The notes under the pieces are model-generated. The model searched no databases. It saw only the letters and a list, made by a program, of their open reading frames with translations, and was not told where the DNA came from. Source: Polyangium sp. 6x1 (lineage in GTDB: Bacteria > Myxococcota_A > Polyangia > Polyangiales > Polyangiaceae). Taken from it: DNA of 64,000 bases. A program made the position numbers and the translations under genes. Shown in pieces: positions 16,932 through 24,727 of the stretch (its first letter is position 1; each line of letters opens with the position of its first letter). The DNA lies in NCBI RefSeq assembly GCF_029946515.1, contig NZ_JARZHH010000029.1:62001-126000 (forward strand), given 5' to 3'.

Positions 16932-18332
16932 TCAAAACACGGGCACGTCCGGCTGCGACGCCGGCGTCTCGCCCTTCCCGACATCGTTGAGGGAGCCCAG
17001 CCCCAGCGCCCCGGCGCCGCCGCTGCCCCAGCAGCGAATCGCGCCGGCGTCGAGGCGCACGCAGATGTGCGAATACCCTGCGGACATCTCGACCACGGGA
17101 GACACGCCGCCTACGGCGACGTCAGCCGGCGGGATCTCACCCGGCATGTCGCCGACGAACGTGGTGATGCCGGCGCCGCACTGGCCCGCGCTGTTGAGTC
17201 CCCAGCAGCGCACCACGCCTTCCGAAAAGAGGGCGCACGTGAACCGGTCCCCCGCCTCGACCGAGACGGGTGTACCCGCGCCGAGCGTGACATCCGGCGG
17301 TGGCATCTGCCCGGGGGCGCCCCCGATGCTCTCGATCGTCGGGTCGCCGAGCTGAAAACGCGCGTTGTCGCCCCAGCAGCGGACCACGCCCGTCGTCAGG
17401 ATCGCGCAGGTATGCTCTCCGCCTCCGGCCCCGCGCGCGACGATCCCGCCCACGGGTACGTCCGCCGGCGGCATCTCGCCTGGCTCGTCGCCAAGGCTGT
17501 TTGTCGAGCCATACCCGAGCTGCCCATGCTCGTTGTTTCCCCAGCAGCGCAGCGCGCCCGAGGCCATGCGCGCGCAGGTATGCGTGTATCCCGCGAAGAG
17601 GTACTCCGCGGGTCCGTCGAGCGGCACCTCGGGCGGCGGCATCTCGCCCGGCTCGTCACCGATCGGGAGCGTGTGTCCCTGGCCGAGCTGGCCGTACTCG
17701 TTGCCGCCCCAGCAGCGCACGGCGCCTGACGCGAAGAGCGCGCAGGTGTGCAGGCCGCCCGCGACGAGCTGCGTGACGGGGCCCCCCAGCTCGATGTCGG
17801 CCGGCGGCAGCTCGCCGGGTTCGTCCCCCACGGACGAGACGTCGCCGCGACCGAGCTGGCCGTATTCGTTGTAGCCCCAGCAGTGGACCTTGCCATCGAC
17901 GAGCCGCGCGCACGTGTGTGCGCCTCCCGTGACCACCTCGACCACGGTCCCGCCGGGATGGACATCCGCGGGCGGCATCTCGCCCGGCTCGTCGCCGAGG
18001 GTGCTCGCGGTCCCGTATCCGAGCTGGCCGAACTCGTTGTATCCCCAGCACCGGAGCGACCCCGCGGCGCCGACGGCGCAGCTATGCCCGTCGCCGGCCG
18101 CGATCCGCGCGGGCGACGGAGACGCGGGCGGGAGCGCGCCGCCCCCCGCACCGCCGGCTCCGCCCGCGCCGGCGGTCCCGGCGTCGCCCATGTCGCCGCC
18201 CGGTCCTCCTGCGACGCCGCCATCGCTGGGATTCGTATCCCCTGGCCCGTTCCCGGCCTCGCCGGCGCAGGCCCACAATGCGATCGAGCCCATGGCGCCG
18301 AGCGCCAGGGCGTACCATCGTGCCGAACGCAT
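16932..18332 (-). CDS. RCC1-repeat lipoprotein, seven-bladed propeller
   Basis: A 466-aa lipoprotein with lipobox-like IALWAC and a long Gly/Ala spacer (about residues 25-75). The rest is seven RCC1-type units of about 54 residues, each with a G-x-x-H-T-C-A strand, a CWGxNxxGQLG strand and, in most units, a loop GDEPGEMPPADV. Seven units would close a beta-propeller. Each blade has two Cys residues placed to pair. The loop is far more alike between blades than in ordinary RCC1 proteins, suggesting recent duplication. ATG 18332 has GGAGG 8 nt upstream. It lies between HxCxH-domain genes, so it is likely part of the same surface assembly. Confidence 0.85.
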   Translation of the reverse strand: MRSARWYALALGAMGSIALWACAGEAGNGPGDTNPSDGGVAGGPGGDMGDAGTAGAGGAGGAGGGALPPASPSPARIAAGDGHSCAVGAAGSLRCWGYNEFGQLGYGTASTLGDEPGEMPPADVHPGGTVVEVVTGGAHTCARLVDGKVHCWGYNEYGQLGRGDVSSVGDEPGELPPADIELGGPVTQLVAGGLHTCALFASGAVRCWGGNEYGQLGQGHTLPIGDEPGEMPPPEVPLDGPAEYLFAGYTHTCARMASGALRCWGNNEHGQLGYGSTNSLGDEPGEMPPADVPVGGIVARGAGGGEHTCAILTTGVVRCWGDNARFQLGDPTIESIGGAPGQMPPPDVTLGAGTPVSVEAGDRFTCALFSEGVVRCWGLNSAGQCGAGITTFVGDMPGEIPPADVAVGGVSPVVEMSAGYSHICVRLDAGAIRCWGSGGAGALGLGSLNDVGKGETPASQPDVPVF

Positions 18333-18409
18333 TTCATTTCCTCCGGACAAGCAAGAAGGAAAGGCGAAGCCGCCGCACGCACGAGGGCGCGCGCGGCGGA
18401 CTTCTGGGC

Positions 18410-18985
18410 TCATTGCTCGCTGAGATCCTCGAAGAGGCCGAGCATGGTGCTCGCCGTGTTCGTGAACTCGACGGTGTACGTCACCCCGCTCGTGAAGTTG
18501 TAGGTGACGACCTTCGAGAGCGCCGAGCTCGTGCCGTAGTCCGGTACGTTCGGGTTCTGCGACGCCGGACAATTGGTGCTGTTCAGCGTCGTGGACCAGG
18601 CGGCCGTGACGGTGGTGGTGCCCTGCTTGACGACGATGGTCGTGCTCGGGTCCACGTAGATCCCGTGCTCCTCGGTCGCGCCTGCCGTGAACCTGACCTT
18701 GCCCGTGTATGTCGTGCCAGAGCCCGGCAGCGTGATGTTGTACGGAACGTGCTCCGAGACCGTCGGCGGCGTGCCGCTGGCGACGGCGTTCACGTTGGTG
18801 TAGGCGCCGCCTGCTGGATTCTGCACATGCTCGCAGGCATGCTCGATATCGTTCGCGTCGGCGATGCGGAGCACGGCCTCGGCCGCTGCCCCCTCGTCCG
18901 TGCCCACGTCCTCCGCGGGTGACAGGACGCAGCCAGTCAGCGCGAAAGACACGACGGCGCCTGCCCAAAGATAGCTGTTCTTCAT
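18410..18985 (-). CDS. Lipoprotein consisting of a single HxCxH domain
   Basis: A 191-aa lipoprotein with signal MKNSYLWAGAVVSFALTGC (lipobox LTGC). After a short acidic linker, about residues 50-190 form the shortest stand-alone copy of the domain found four times in this operon: EHACEH, then SEHVPYNITLP, a later Cys (TNCP), and a YTVEF strand with LFEDL at the end. The predicted structure is all-beta. AAGGAG lies 6 nt upstream of ATG 18985. It is the first gene of the operon, 77 bp before the RCC1 gene. I know no named family for it. Confidence 0.75.
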   Translation of the reverse strand: MKNSYLWAGAVVSFALTGCVLSPAEDVGTDEGAAAEAVLRIADANDIEHACEHVQNPAGGAYTNVNAVASGTPPTVSEHVPYNITLPGSGTTYTGKVRFTAGATEEHGIYVDPSTTIVVKQGTTTVTAAWSTTLNSTNCPASQNPNVPDYGTSSALSKVVTYNFTSGVTYTVEFTNTASTMLGLFEDLSEQ

Positions 18986-19469
18986 GGCTTCTCCTTGCTT
19001 GGTGGAGACCACGCGCGCTGCGCAAAGCGCCGCGGCGAAATCCCCGGTAACGGATGTCGACGAGCCTCCGCCTGGAGCCTCTTTCGTGCCCCTGGAGACC
19101 AACATCCGCGGCGCAGTGGATAAACTAACTGCAACTTTGTTGCAAGAGAAATTTTGTTTCGAAAGTACCAAGGTGTGCTGCTGTCCCAGCGCAAGCCGTG
19201 CATCCGCGGCATCGGAGGCGGAGGTGGGAGGAGGTGCGGGATGCGGTGGTGGGGTGCTTCTTGCCGGGTTGCCGCGATGCCCCTGGGGCCACCGCAGCGA
19301 CGCGATTGCGTCATTGTCATGCCGCCACGCCGAAAAAACGCATGCCGCCACGGCCATGCAAAACAAATATTCAGCAATGGAAGGAAGTTCCTCGACGGAC
19401 CTCCTCCCGCGTCACGGCGCGTCTCCGACTTGCCCTTTGCCGCGCCTGTGCATATAGACTGCGCTCCGC
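18986..19469. other. AT-rich divergent promoter region
   Basis: This 484-bp gap separates the leftward surface operon from the rightward HipA-like gene. About 19117-19170 is much richer in A and T than the surroundings and contains the 15-bp palindrome TGCAACTTTGTTGCA (19130-19144). On the minus strand TTGCAA, 17 bp, TATCCA could form a weak promoter for the surface operon. I see no gene here. Confidence 0.4.
19430..19458 (+). promoter_or_regulatory. Sigma-70-type promoter for the HipA-like gene
   Basis: TTGCCC (19430-19435), a 17-bp spacer and TATAGA (19453-19458) fit a housekeeping promoter. The predicted start of transcription is only a few bases before ATG 19470, so the message may be leaderless or nearly so. 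Confidence 0.45.
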
Positions 19470-20258
19470 ATGCTACGCACCGTCAACGCTGCCCGGTACG
19501 TCACGCCGCTACGCGAGGGAGGATCCGTGCCCGCGCTCGTGGAGGCTGACGACGACGGGCTTTACGTCGTCAAGCTCCGCGGCGCGGCCCAGGGGTCGAA
19601 GGCGCTCATCGCCGAGCTCGTGGCAGGCGAGCTCGCGCGCGCCGCGGGGCTCCCCGTTCCCGAGCTCGTACTCATCACGCTCGACGCCGCGCTCGGCCGC
19701 GCCGAGCCGCACCGCGAGATCAGCGACCTGCTCGACGCGAGCGTGGGCCTGAACCTCGCCCTCGATTACCTGCCAGGCAGCGTCACCTTCGACCCGGTCG
19801 CAGGCCCGACGCCGGATCCCGCCTTCGCCTCGCGCCTCGTGCTCTTCGATTCGTTCGTGACGAACGTCGACCGCACCCCGAAAAACCCGAACCTCTTGTC
19901 CTGGCACCGCGCGATCTGGCTCATCGATCACGGCGCATCCCTGTATTTCCACCACGGCTGGGGCCCCGCGGATCCGCTCACCGAGAGCCGCGATCCGTTC
20001 ACGTTCGTACGAAAGCACGTCCTCTTGCCCTGGGCGACCGCGCTCGCCGAGGCCGCGGCGCACCTCCGGGCCGCGTGGTCCGAGGCGTTGTTCTCGCGGA
20101 TCGCGCAGGCGATCCCCGACGAATTCCTCGCGGAAGACATGGGATTCGCCTCTCCCGACGCCCACCGCGCCGCCTACGGCGCGTGGCTCTCGGCGCGGCT
20201 CGCCGCGCTCCCCTTGATCCTCTCGGAGGCCGAGCGTGCCCGCAAAGAGCTCCTTTGA
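19470..20258 (+). CDS. HipA-like kinase (HipA_2 type)
   Basis: A 262-aa protein of the HipA-like kinase group. The N-terminal lobe has VVKLRGAAQGSKALIAELVAGELARA, like the HipA ATP-binding strand and helix. The catalytic loop is D127-SFVTNVDRTPKNPNLL, and the metal-binding Asp is D153 in WLIDHGAS. It is about 60 % the length of HipA toxin and lacks the N-terminal HipA domain. HipA-type kinases phosphorylate a Ser/Thr on protein targets such as GltX. The next gene (DUF3037) overlaps by 23 bp, a pairing I associate with this kinase group; no HipB-like DNA-binding antitoxin is present. Confidence 0.8.
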   Translation: MLRTVNAARYVTPLREGGSVPALVEADDDGLYVVKLRGAAQGSKALIAELVAGELARAAGLPVPELVLITLDAALGRAEPHREISDLLDASVGLNLALDYLPGSVTFDPVAGPTPDPAFASRLVLFDSFVTNVDRTPKNPNLLSWHRAIWLIDHGASLYFHHGWGPADPLTESRDPFTFVRKHVLLPWATALAEAAAHLRAAWSEALFSRIAQAIPDEFLAEDMGFASPDAHRAAYGAWLSARLAALPLILSEAERARKELL

Positions 20259-20634
20259 CTACGCCGTCGTGCGCGTCGTCCCGCGCGTCGAACGAGGCGA
20301 ATTCATCAATGCGGGTGTCATTCTCCATTGCGCCACGCACGATTGGCTCGCTGCGCGGATCGAGCTCGACGAATCGCGGCTCCTCGCGCTCGCGCCCGAC
20401 GTGGACCTCGAAGCCGTGCGCCGCCACCTCGCAGCCATCCCGCGCGTCTGCGAAGGCGGCCCCGGCGCCGGCCCAATCGGCCTCCTCTCGCAGAAAGAGC
20501 GTTTCTCATGGCTCGTCGCCACACGCAGCACGATGATCCAGACCTCGGACGTGCACGTGGGCCTCTGCGACGCGCCCGACGTGGTGCTCGATCGATTGCT
20601 CGACAAGCTCGTCCGCGTGCCGCGCTCGCGATAG
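20236..20634 (+). CDS. DUF3037 protein, partner of the HipA-like kinase
   Basis: A 132-aa DUF3037 protein, recognised by SFDYAVVRVVPRVERGEFINAGVIL at the N-terminus (residues 6-30) and the basic, Leu-rich C-terminus (VLDRLLDKLVRVPR). The GTG start at 20236 overlaps the kinase gene by 23 bp, so the two are translationally coupled. Function unknown; substrate, inhibitor or scaffold of the kinase are equally open. Confidence 0.8.
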   Translation: MPAKSSFDYAVVRVVPRVERGEFINAGVILHCATHDWLAARIELDESRLLALAPDVDLEAVRRHLAAIPRVCEGGPGAGPIGLLSQKERFSWLVATRSTMIQTSDVHVGLCDAPDVVLDRLLDKLVRVPRSR

Positions 20635-20649
20635 CGGCTGAGCACGGGT

Positions 20650-20885
20650 CTCATCGAGGAGGCGTCGCGCCGGGGCGCTGCCCCGGGCCCCGCGGGGGCT
20701 GTCCGCCCCTCGACCCGGACCAGGGCCAGCCCTGGACCTCTGGGCATCGACTGCGCGAAGCGCAGTCGATGCGGGGAGAGTTTTTTGCGCTGTCCGCCCC
20801 CCTCTTTGCAGGGCCAGCCCTGGACCCTTTGGGGAAGAACTGCGCGATGCGCAGTTCTTCCCACAGGCCGGTGGTATTGCATCAC
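20650..20885. repeat. Dispersed palindromic repeat, copy D (X arm, duplicated)
   Basis: It begins 16 bp after the DUF3037 stop codon. It contains GGGGCGCTGCCCC, the CATCGACTGCGC/GCGCAGTCGATG hairpin, the T-rich GAGTTTTTTGCG segment, AGGGCCAGCCCT and GAACTGCGC/GCGCAGTTC, in the same order as 10-215 of copy A. The Y arm is absent. The rest of this 370-bp gap (20886-21006) is the leader of the Cys-rich lipoprotein gene. Confidence 0.8.
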
Positions 20886-20983
20886 CAATGGAACCGTCAG
20901 CGCGGGGGGTGGTCATTCGAGTTTCCATCGTTGGGACTGTGCCCGCCTCGACGGAAATTGCGTTGCTTTGCCCTCCAAACGTC

Positions 20984-20989
20984 TATACT
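20984..20989 (+). promoter_or_regulatory. Possible -10 element upstream of the Cys-rich lipoproteins
   Basis: TATACT, a close match to the -10 consensus, lies 18 bp before ATG 21007 in otherwise GC-rich DNA. Nearby TTG-containing -35 candidates sit 15 or 20 bp upstream, not at the optimal 17, so only the -10 is called. Confidence 0.35.
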
Positions 20990-21006
20990 CGCGGGAGGAG
21001 CGAGGA

Positions 21007-21405
21007 ATGCGACAAAAGAATTTTCTTTTCGCGGTGCTTGGCCTCGTCGCGGTCTTTGCGACGGGCTGCGGTCCCGACATCGCGGGGATATGCGAGGCGC
21101 AGGAGGCGTGTTACGGCGGCAACGAGGCCGACATCGATGCTTGCGTCGCGTCGTATGATGGGCAACGCGACACCGCGCATGGCATCGGCTGCGGCGATGA
21201 GTTCGACACGTTCGTCGCGTGCTCCGAGCCTTTGCTCACGTGCGCGAGCCAGCCCACTGGGGACACGTGCACGACGACCGCCGACTGCAACGGGGGCGCC
21301 GTATGCAACAGCGATGGGGAATGCGAGGCGAAGTCGTACGGCATCCCCATCGGAAACCAGGATGCTTGTGAAGCCGAGCGGAACGCGTATTCACGCTGCA
21401 ACTGA
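21007..21405 (+). CDS. Small Cys-rich lipoprotein
   Basis: A 132-aa lipoprotein with signal MRQKNFLFAVLGLVAVFATGC (lipobox ATGC, described by position 18-21). The mature part has about ten Cys residues in pairs, including GCGDEFDTFVAC and a TCTTTADCNGG...CNSDGEC segment typical of myxobacterial Cys-rich surface proteins. It ends with C-x2-E-x3-Y-x2-C. GGAG upstream supports the start. It is paralogous to the next gene and may be cotranscribed with it. Function unknown. Confidence 0.7.
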   Translation: MRQKNFLFAVLGLVAVFATGCGPDIAGICEAQEACYGGNEADIDACVASYDGQRDTAHGIGCGDEFDTFVACSEPLLTCASQPTGDTCTTTADCNGGAVCNSDGECEAKSYGIPIGNQDACEAERNAYSRCN

Positions 21406-21418
21406 AGGAGGTAGGAGC

Positions 21419-21775
21419 ATGATTCGAACGATCCTCGTGAATGCCGCCCTCCTTCTGGGCCTGGCCGTAGCCTCCTCGGGGTGTTCCCGGGCGCAGGTCG
21501 TCTGCGACCTCGTCTGCGAGTGCCAGCACTGCAGCGATGAGGACGAGGTCAAGACCTGCGAGCAGTACGCGACGCGGGAAACCGTGGCCGACGCCTACGA
21601 CTGCGGCGACGCCTGGACGACCTACACGGTCTGCGTCGAGGAGAGGGGTACGTGTGACGAAAAGGAAGCCAACTTCTCGACCGTGAAGGACAACAACGAC
21701 GCGTGCCAGGACGAAGAGGACGCCCTCAATTCATGCATCGACGCGGCCTCGGCGCACGACGGCCCTCGATTCTGA
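21419..21775 (+). CDS. Small Cys-rich lipoprotein, paralogue of the preceding gene
   Basis: A 118-aa lipoprotein: signal with lipobox SSGC near residue 22, then a Cys-rich mature part. The pattern DCGDAWTTYTVCVEERGTC followed by ACQDEEDALNSC aligns with GCGDEFDTFVACSEPLLTC and DACEAERNAYSRC in the previous protein; this copy lacks the CTTTADC insert but has an extra CDLVCECQHC block. GGAGG precedes ATG 21419, 13 bp after the previous stop. Function unknown. Confidence 0.7.
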   Translation: MIRTILVNAALLLGLAVASSGCSRAQVVCDLVCECQHCSDEDEVKTCEQYATRETVADAYDCGDAWTTYTVCVEERGTCDEKEANFSTVKDNNDACQDEEDALNSCIDAASAHDGPRF

Positions 21776-21782
21776 GAGCCTG

Positions 21783-23333
21783 CTAGCGGTCGTCGCCGGC
21801 GATCCCGAAGGCGCGCATCTTCCGCTTCAGCGTATTCCTGTCGATCCCGAGGGCCCGCGCGGCGCGGCTCAGGTTGCCGCCCTCCGCCGCGAGCGCAGCC
21901 GCGAGCGCACCGCGTTCGGCCGCCTCGACCACGTCCCGGAGCGGCCGCATGTCGCTGCCGGTTCCGCTTCCGCTTCCGCCTCCGCTCCCGCCTCCGCTTC
22001 CGCTTCCGCTTCCACCTCCGCTCCGGATCTCCGGGGCCAGATCCGACACGTTCACCACGTCGTCGCAGAATACGGCCCACCGCATCACCTCGGCCCGGAG
22101 CTCGCGCACGTTCCCGGGCCATGAATGGCTCGCGAGCGCCCGCATGGCCTCGCGCGTCACACGGAGCCGCCGCCCGCCCTTCTTCGCCCGGATCTCCGCG
22201 AGGAACGATTCCACGAGCAGCTCCACGTCTCCCGGCCTCGCCCGGAGCGGCGGCATGGGCAGCGTCGCCCCGCGCAGCCGATAATAAAGATCCTCCCGGA
22301 ACGCCCCCGCCTTCACCATCGCCCCGAGATCCCGGTGCGTCGCGGCCACGATCCGCACGTCGACCTCGACCCGCCCCTCGCCGCCCACGCGCCGGAGCGT
22401 GCCCTCCTGCAGCACGCGCAGCAGCGCCGCCTGCACCCGCGGCTGCATCTCGCCGATCTCGTCGAGGAAGAGCGTCCCGCCGTGCGCCTGCTCGAACACG
22501 CCGCGGCGCCTCTTCCCCGCGCCCGTGAACGCGCCCGCCTCGTGCCCGAAGAGCTCGCTCGACAAGACGCCCTCGGCGAACACCGAGCAGTTCTCCGCGA
22601 CGAACGGCCCGTCCTTCCGCGGCGAGAGCGCGTGAATCTCCCGCGCGCAGAGCTCCTTGCCCGTGCCTGTCTCCCCGAGCACGAGCACCGGCGCGTCGCT
22701 CGCCCCGACCCGCTCGATCTTCGCGCGGAGCTCCACCATCGGCGCGCTCTCGCCGAGCAGCGACGAGGCGCCCTTCTGCGCCGCTGCCCGCAGCCGGGCG
22801 ATCTCGTCGCGCATCGCGCGGATCTCGGGGAACCCCTCGATGTCGAGCCGCACCTCCCGCACCGCCTTCGGATGCGGCACGGGCACGAACGCGGGCGGGA
22901 TCACCTGCAGCATCCGCGCGGGCAAGAGGCCCGCTTGCACCAGGATCACCCAGAGCGTCTGCGTCTGCGGCGTGCCGGCCGAGAGCAGGACGTCGATGCC
23001 GAGGCCCTTGCCGAAGAGCTCTGCCTTCGCCCGCTCCACGATCGGGCCGAGCAAGCGAAAGAGTTTTCCGTAGTCGGTCGGATCGTCGGCTTCGATCACG
23101 CACAGCTCGACCTTGCGCACGCGCGCCTCGATCGAGCGGCAGAGCGAGCGGGCGGGCGCCTCGCCTTGCGGGATCGTCAGCACCCAAGCGGCGTCGTAGC
23201 GGCTCTCGTTCTGGTCGAGCAGCCGGAGCACCGGCCCCCGATCACTCGCGGGCCGCGCCACCTGATGCGAGGGCTGCGGGCCTGTCACCCCCGCGTCCGA
23301 CCACGTGATGAGCGCTCGGTTCACCTGGTGCAT
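21783..23333 (-). CDS. RtcR-like sigma-54 activator with N-terminal CARF domain
   Basis: A 516-aa enhancer-binding protein controlling the divergent RNA-repair genes. Residues 1-165 form a CARF-type sensor (ALITWSD start; LSAGTPQTQTLWV at 117-129). The AAA+ domain has Walker A GETGTGKE (220-227), the sigma-54 contact loop GAFTGA (267-272) and Walker B LFLDEI (288-293). A Gly/Ser-only linker of about 25 residues leads to a Fis-type helix-turn-helix (NLSRAARALGIDRNTLKRKM). In Escherichia coli RtcR, the CARF domain represses and responds to RNA-derived ligands; the ligand here is unknown. ATG 23333 is chosen because homology starts there. The Gly/Ser linker is unusual. Confidence 0.85.
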   Translation of the reverse strand: MHQVNRALITWSDAGVTGPQPSHQVARPASDRGPVLRLLDQNESRYDAAWVLTIPQGEAPARSLCRSIEARVRKVELCVIEADDPTDYGKLFRLLGPIVERAKAELFGKGLGIDVLLSAGTPQTQTLWVILVQAGLLPARMLQVIPPAFVPVPHPKAVREVRLDIEGFPEIRAMRDEIARLRAAAQKGASSLLGESAPMVELRAKIERVGASDAPVLVLGETGTGKELCAREIHALSPRKDGPFVAENCSVFAEGVLSSELFGHEAGAFTGAGKRRRGVFEQAHGGTLFLDEIGEMQPRVQAALLRVLQEGTLRRVGGEGRVEVDVRIVAATHRDLGAMVKAGAFREDLYYRLRGATLPMPPLRARPGDVELLVESFLAEIRAKKGGRRLRVTREAMRALASHSWPGNVRELRAEVMRWAVFCDDVVNVSDLAPEIRSGGGSGSGSGGGSGGGSGSGTGSDMRPLRDVVEAAERGALAAALAAEGGNLSRAARALGIDRNTLKRKMRAFGIAGDDR

Positions 23334-23385
23334 CGTACACCATGCATGATGCACGACGCACCATCCTTCTGATGCACCGTGCACC
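23328..23385. promoter_or_regulatory. Palindromic upstream activator sites for RtcR
   Basis: GTGCATC (23328-23334) and GATGCAC (23348-23354) are arms of a 27-bp inverted repeat. A second GATGCACCGTGCACC (23371-23385) repeats the half-site as a palindrome. These lie 40-100 bp upstream of the -24/-12 promoter, the usual place for an activator dimer array. The first arm overlaps the rtcR start codon, so binding could also repress rtcR. Confidence 0.55.
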
Positions 23386-23425
23386 ACCTGCGCGAGGCCG
23401 CCATCAAAATTCCCGCGAAATCGAG

Positions 23426-23443
23426 CTGGCACGCTTTCCGCAT
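23426..23443 (+). promoter_or_regulatory. Sigma-54 (-24/-12) promoter of rtcB-prfH
   Basis: CTGGCACGCTTTCCGCAT carries GG at 23428-23429 and GC at 23440-23441 with exactly 10 bp between, and matches TGGCAC of the consensus; the -12 box is CCGCA rather than TTGCA. It lies 45 bp before ATG 23489. Confidence 0.75.
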
Positions 23444-23488
23444 TACCGGGCCGCGAACGCAATCAACACGCAGTTCGAGTTACCAGCC

Positions 23489-24727
23489 ATGGGCACTTCT
23501 TCTCTCCCACAACCGTCCCTTCCCCCGCACGCCCGCATCTTCGCCCGCCCCGATGTCTGGATGGAGGGCGAGGCCATCACGCAGTTCGTCCGCGTCGCCG
23601 AGCTCCCCGGCTGCGTGCGCGCCGCGGGCATGCCCGATCTCCACTCCGGGCGCGGCCCCATCGGCGCCGCGTTCGCCTTCGAGGAGCGCGTGCTGCCGTA
23701 CCTCGTCGGCGGCGACGCCGGGTGCGGCGTGCTCCTCTTCGCCACGACCGCCTCGCCGCGCGCCGTGGACAAACTGGAGCGACGCGTCCGCGCCGCGATG
23801 GACGAGGATCCGCTCGCTGACTGCGACCCGATCGAGGTCTTCGACGCCTGCTGGCACAAGGGCGCGAAGGGCCTCGCCGAGGTCGCGAACGTGCCGGACG
23901 ACATCGCCGCGATGGCCCAGCGCGAGCGCGAGCTCGATCTCGGCCCGAGCGGCGATCCCGCAGAATACCGCGATCCGTCGCACGGCCGCGCGCTCGGCAC
24001 GATCGGCAGCGGCAACCACTTCGCCGAGATCACGCGCGTCACCGAGGTGCGCGACGAGGCCGCGGCGGACGCGATGGGCCTCGAGAAAGGCGCCCTCGTG
24101 GCGCTCGCGCACACGGGCTCGCGCGGGCTCGGCGCCCAGATCGGGCGGCGCTACGGCGACGTCACGCTCACGGGCGCGGCGATCGACGTCTACCTCGCGG
24201 ATCTCGCGGGCGCCGTGCGGTTCGCCACGGCAAACCGCTTCCTCGTCGCTTGCCGGCTGCTCCGCGCGCTCGCGGCCTTGCGCCCGGACAAGGTCCGCTC
24301 GGCGATCGACATCGTGCACAACACGATCCGGCGCGAGGACATCGCGGGCAGGGCCGTGTGGATCCATCGCAAGGGCGCCGCGCCCGCGTGCCGCGGCGAG
24401 GCCACGGTCGTGCTCGGCAGCCGCGGCGCGCCCTCCTGGGTGCTCGTCGGCAACGGGCACGAGGGCGCGCTCGCGTCGGTCGCGCACGGCGCGGGCCGCC
24501 GCATGACGCGCACCGAGGCGCGCGCCAAGCTCGCCACGCGGTACAAGCGCGCCGAGCTCGGCCGCACGGCGCACGGCGGCCGCATCGTCTGCGACGACAC
24601 GGACCTGCTCTACGAGGAGCACCCGGACGCCTACAAGCCGATCGAGCCGGTCGTCGCGAGCCTGGTCGACGACGGCCTCGCCGCGCCGATCGCCTCGCTC
24701 GTGCCGCTCGTCACGGTGAAGCAATGA
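23489..24727 (+). CDS. RNA ligase RtcB (RtcB2 type, PrfH-associated)
   Basis: A 412-aa GTP- and manganese-dependent RNA ligase that joins 2',3'-cyclic phosphate or 3'-phosphate ends to 5'-OH ends. Active-site residues are all present: D76 and C79 in GGDAGCG, N176-H177 in GSGNHF, H208 in [10 protein letters not shown]277 in VHNTIRR, and the guanylylated His H333 in AHGAGR. Length is close to the E. coli enzyme. It overlaps prfH by ATGA. In characterised systems the PrfH-linked RtcB repairs 16S rRNA cut in the decoding centre by ribotoxins, which is the likely job here. Confidence 0.9.
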   Translation: MGTSSLPQPSLPPHARIFARPDVWMEGEAITQFVRVAELPGCVRAAGMPDLHSGRGPIGAAFAFEERVLPYLVGGDAGCGVLLFATTASPRAVDKLERRVRAAMDEDPLADCDPIEVFDACWHKGAKGLAEVANVPDDIAAMAQRERELDLGPSGDPAEYRDPSHGRALGTIGSGNHFAEITRVTEVRDEAAADAMGLEKGALVALAHTGSRGLGAQIGRRYGDVTLTGAAIDVYLADLAGAVRFATANRFLVACRLLRALAALRPDKVRSAIDIVHNTIRREDIAGRAVWIHRKGAAPACRGEATVVLGSRGAPSWVLVGNGHEGALASVAHGAGRRMTRTEARAKLATRYKRAELGRTAHGGRIVCDDTDLLYEEHPDAYKPIEPVVASLVDDGLAAPIASLVPLVTVKQ

